Shown here one piece after another: positions 62,098-64,000 of a DNA stretch of 64,000 nt. The position numbers were made by a program, and so were the translations under genes. The number at the start of each line of letters is the position of its first letter. Position 1 is the first letter of the stretch. The notes beneath the pieces were generated by a model. It ran no database searches, was not told the DNA's origin, and was given only the letters and a program-made list of their open reading frames with translations. This stretch comes from Nocardioides sp. Root682 (GTDB taxonomy: Bacteria > Actinomycetota > Actinomycetes > Propionibacteriales > Nocardioidaceae): NCBI RefSeq assembly GCF_001427795.1, contig NZ_LMHJ01000005.1:43194-107193 (forward strand). Reading direction: 5' to 3'.

Positions 62098-63128
62098 AGG
62101 TGAGCATCGAACGCAAGCGCCAGCGCTCGGACCTGATCAAGTTCAGTGCGTTCCTGTGTCTGGCGGCCGTGGTCGCGGTGTGGATCTCGGCGGTCACGGG
62201 GGAGTACCGCCCGGGGGACCGGGACTCGTACGTCGCCGTGTTCCGCGACGTCTCAGGCCTGGCAACGGGCGACGAGGTGAGGATCGCGGGCGTCGACGTC
62301 GGCAAGGTGAAGAGCATCGACGTCCAGGACGACAACACCGTGCGGGTGGGCTTCGACGTCGACAGCGATCACGACCTGACGACGGCCACCCACGCTGCGA
62401 TCCAGTACCGCAACCTGACGGGCGACCGAGTGGTCCAGCTCACCCAGGTCATCGACAGTGGCGCCGAGGCCGTTGCGCTCGCCGAGGACGAGGTGATCCC
62501 GGTGTCGCGGACTGCGTCGGCACTGGACCTCGACACCCTGCTCAATGGCTTCCGGCCCCTCTTCGCCGGTCTGAGCCCCTCCGAGATCAACAAGCTGTCC
62601 GGCCAGGTGGTGCAGGTGCTGCAGGGTCAGCAGTCAGCCGTCGCTGCCCTCGTCGATCATGTCGCGGCGGCCACGACGACGATCGGGAGCCGTGAAGAAC
62701 TGATCGGCCGCGTGATCCGCAACCTCAACAGCGTCGTGGGGGCAGTTGACGAGAACTCCGGCTCCCTGGGTGAACTCGTCGACGGTCTCGAGGCGCTGAC
62801 GGTCGGTCTGGACGAGCAGGACACCCAGGTGCTCGACGCCGCGGCCCAGATCGACACCTTCGCCCAGGAGACGACGCACCTGCTCGCCGGCGCGAGAGGT
62901 GACCTCCGGCAGGACCTGAAGGCGCTCGCAGTCGCGGCCCGGGGGATCAACCGCCAGTCCGCCACACTCCAGGAGGTCCTGGCCGTGTTGCCAGTCCACT
63001 ACCGCACGCTGCAGGCCACGGCGTCCTACGGCAACTTCTTCAACACGTTCCTGTGCGGCGTCCGCCTGCAGACCGACCTGGGGACCACACCGTGGGTCCG
63101 GTCCGAGGTGACGAGGTGCCAGGAATGA
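62094..63128 (+). CDS. mceB: MceB-family protein, second mce operon
   Basis: A 344-residue Mce protein with an N-terminal anchor (about 15-31), MCE domain (FRDVSGLATGDEVRIAGVDV) and the MceB-typical LLNGFRPLFAGLSPSEINKL, then the FFNTFLCGVRLQTD end block. It starts with GTG and overlaps neighbours by four bases on both sides. It is clearly orthologous in layout to 29447-30514. Confidence 0.9.
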   Translation: MKVSIERKRQRSDLIKFSAFLCLAAVVAVWISAVTGEYRPGDRDSYVAVFRDVSGLATGDEVRIAGVDVGKVKSIDVQDDNTVRVGFDVDSDHDLTTATHAAIQYRNLTGDRVVQLTQVIDSGAEAVALAEDEVIPVSRTASALDLDTLLNGFRPLFAGLSPSEINKLSGQVVQVLQGQQSAVAALVDHVAAATTTIGSREELIGRVIRNLNSVVGAVDENSGSLGELVDGLEALTVGLDEQDTQVLDAAAQIDTFAQETTHLLAGARGDLRQDLKALAVAARGINRQSATLQEVLAVLPVHYRTLQATASYGNFFNTFLCGVRLQTDLGTTPWVRSEVTRCQE

Positions 63129-64000
63129 GGAACGACGGCCGCGACCGGCTGGCCATCCGGGGAGTCGTGGGCACGCTCGCGCTCGTCATGGTCGTGCTCG
63201 CCGGGCTCAACCTCAACAAGCTGCCGCTGATCGGCAACAACGACGTCCTCCACGTCGCGTTCGCCGAGGCGGGCGGCCTGAGGAACGGCGACGCAGTACT
63301 GGTCTCCGGCGCCCAGGTCGGCAGGGTCCGAGCAGTCCGGCTCGACGGCGAGCACGTCGTCGCGGACATCGTGATCACCGACGGCGACGTCGAGATCGGT
63401 GATCGAACAGAGGCCCGGATCGTCACGATGACGCTGCTGGGCAGGGCAGCTGTCGCGCTCGACCCACAGGGGCGGGGGGATCTCAGCCCGGGCGGCACCA
63501 TTCCGGTCGAGCGCACCTCGTCGCCGTACAACCTGACGAGCACGTTGAACCAGCTCACCGAGACCACCGCTGCCATCGACAAGCAGGAGCTCGCAGATGC
63601 GCTGGGGGAGACCTCCTCGATGCTGCAAGGTGCGACATCGGACATCGGTCCGGCCCTCGAGGGGATCATGAACCTGTCGTCGGCAGTCGCCGCGAACGAC
63701 GACGCGTTGACGTCGCTGGTCGACCGGGCAGATCGGGTGACCGGAGTCCTCGCCAGTCGCGACGGACAGTTCGCCTCGTTGCTGGGCGCGGGCCAGTCGC
63801 TCCTCACCGAGGTGGACTCCCGGCAGCGCGTCGTCGTAAGCCTGCTGCGCAGCGCACGACGGCTGTCCGCGCAGCTGCGACTGACCATCCGCGACACCGA
63901 CGACGTGCTGGGTCCCGCGCTCAGGGAGCTCGACAAGGTGGTCGACGTACTCAACAAGAACAAGGACAACCTGCAGGCGACGATCACCGGCCTCCGTGGC
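63125..64000 (+). CDS. mceC: MceC-family protein, second mce operon (cut by window end)
   Basis: The frame is open from ATG 63125 to the last base (292 codons, no stop). It has an N-terminal anchor at about 12-28 (VVGTLALVMVVLAGLNL), an MCE domain (FAEAGGLRNGDAVLVSGAQV) and helical repeats (SRDGQFASLLGAG) matching the MceC of the first operon (363 residues). The ATG overlaps the mceB stop by four bases. About 70 residues are missing; mceD to mceF are expected beyond the window. Confidence 0.88.
   Translation, partial: MRNDGRDRLAIRGVVGTLALVMVVLAGLNLNKLPLIGNNDVLHVAFAEAGGLRNGDAVLVSGAQVGRVRAVRLDGEHVVADIVITDGDVEIGDRTEARIVTMTLLGRAAVALDPQGRGDLSPGGTIPVERTSSPYNLTSTLNQLTETTAAIDKQELADALGETSSMLQGATSDIGPALEGIMNLSSAVAANDDALTSLVDRADRVTGVLASRDGQFASLLGAGQSLLTEVDSRQRVVVSLLRSARRLSAQLRLTIRDTDDVLGPALRELDKVVDVLNKNKDNLQATITGLRG

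Overview
The window is high-GC, densely packed chromosomal DNA of an actinomycete. Three things point to this: two complete-style Mce loci (YrbE permease pairs followed by Mce proteins), many GTG starts with 1-4 nt ATGA/GTGA/TGATG overlaps, and several starts that look leaderless. The mix of Mce importers, steroid-type beta-oxidation genes and amine catabolism fits a Nocardioides-like soil actinobacterium; the genus is a guess. No complete tRNA, rRNA, CRISPR array or insertion sequence was found.

Layout. 1-2839: tail of gap and a complete ppc. 2840-4383: a scar made of a tRNA-Pro-like 3' end with its terminator, a decayed direct copy of it and an inverted piece, followed by a nucleotidyltransferase/HEPN pair. 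4668-8784: a five-gene minus-strand operon (SCP2-type thiolase, split MaoC hydratase, SDR, double-headed TetR). 8872-11409: AraC regulator and a secreted lipase with a discoidin-like domain. 11427-17230: an operon resembling mymA (Baeyer-Villiger type monooxygenase, SDR, aldehyde dehydrogenase, hydrolase), divergent from a VirS-like AraC regulator. 17239-36430: the largest unit. A minus operon (hydrolase, acyl-CoA ligase, CaiB-type racemase, TetR) faces a plus-strand run of fifteen genes: thiolase, SRPBCC, MaoC, SDR, acyl-CoA dehydrogenase, two YrbE, MceA-F and two Mce-associated proteins. Two mirror-image 27-nt elements lie between them.

36496-44300: amine catabolism, with an IclR regulator and permease on the minus strand. 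On the plus strand are a second permease, a copper amine oxidase, a small unknown membrane protein and an aldehyde dehydrogenase. 44349-52400: a beta-lactamase-fold hydrolase with a TetR, an AraC regulator with an SDR/M24 peptidase/Asp-nucleophile hydrolase operon, and a TetR with a 14-helix efflux pump. 52483-56605: a PucR-type regulator, a rare-looking fusion of a membrane di-iron hydroxylase/desaturase with its own flavin and [2Fe-2S] reductase, and an ICMT-like membrane protein. 56720-59010: an enoyl-CoA hydratase, an SDR and a TetR. 59156-64000: the start of a second mce operon, cut by the window end within mceC. A repeated 25-nt element precedes both that TetR and this operon.

How it fits together (inference): the 17-36 kb unit holds every step for import (Mce), CoA activation, 2-methyl epimerisation, dehydrogenation, hydration, 3-hydroxy oxidation and thiolysis. 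The enzyme set parallels peroxisomal side-chain oxidation of bile acids and branched isoprenoids. The surrounding oxygenases, hydrolases and dehydrogenases suit growth on hydrophobic ketones, sterol-like compounds and aromatic amines.
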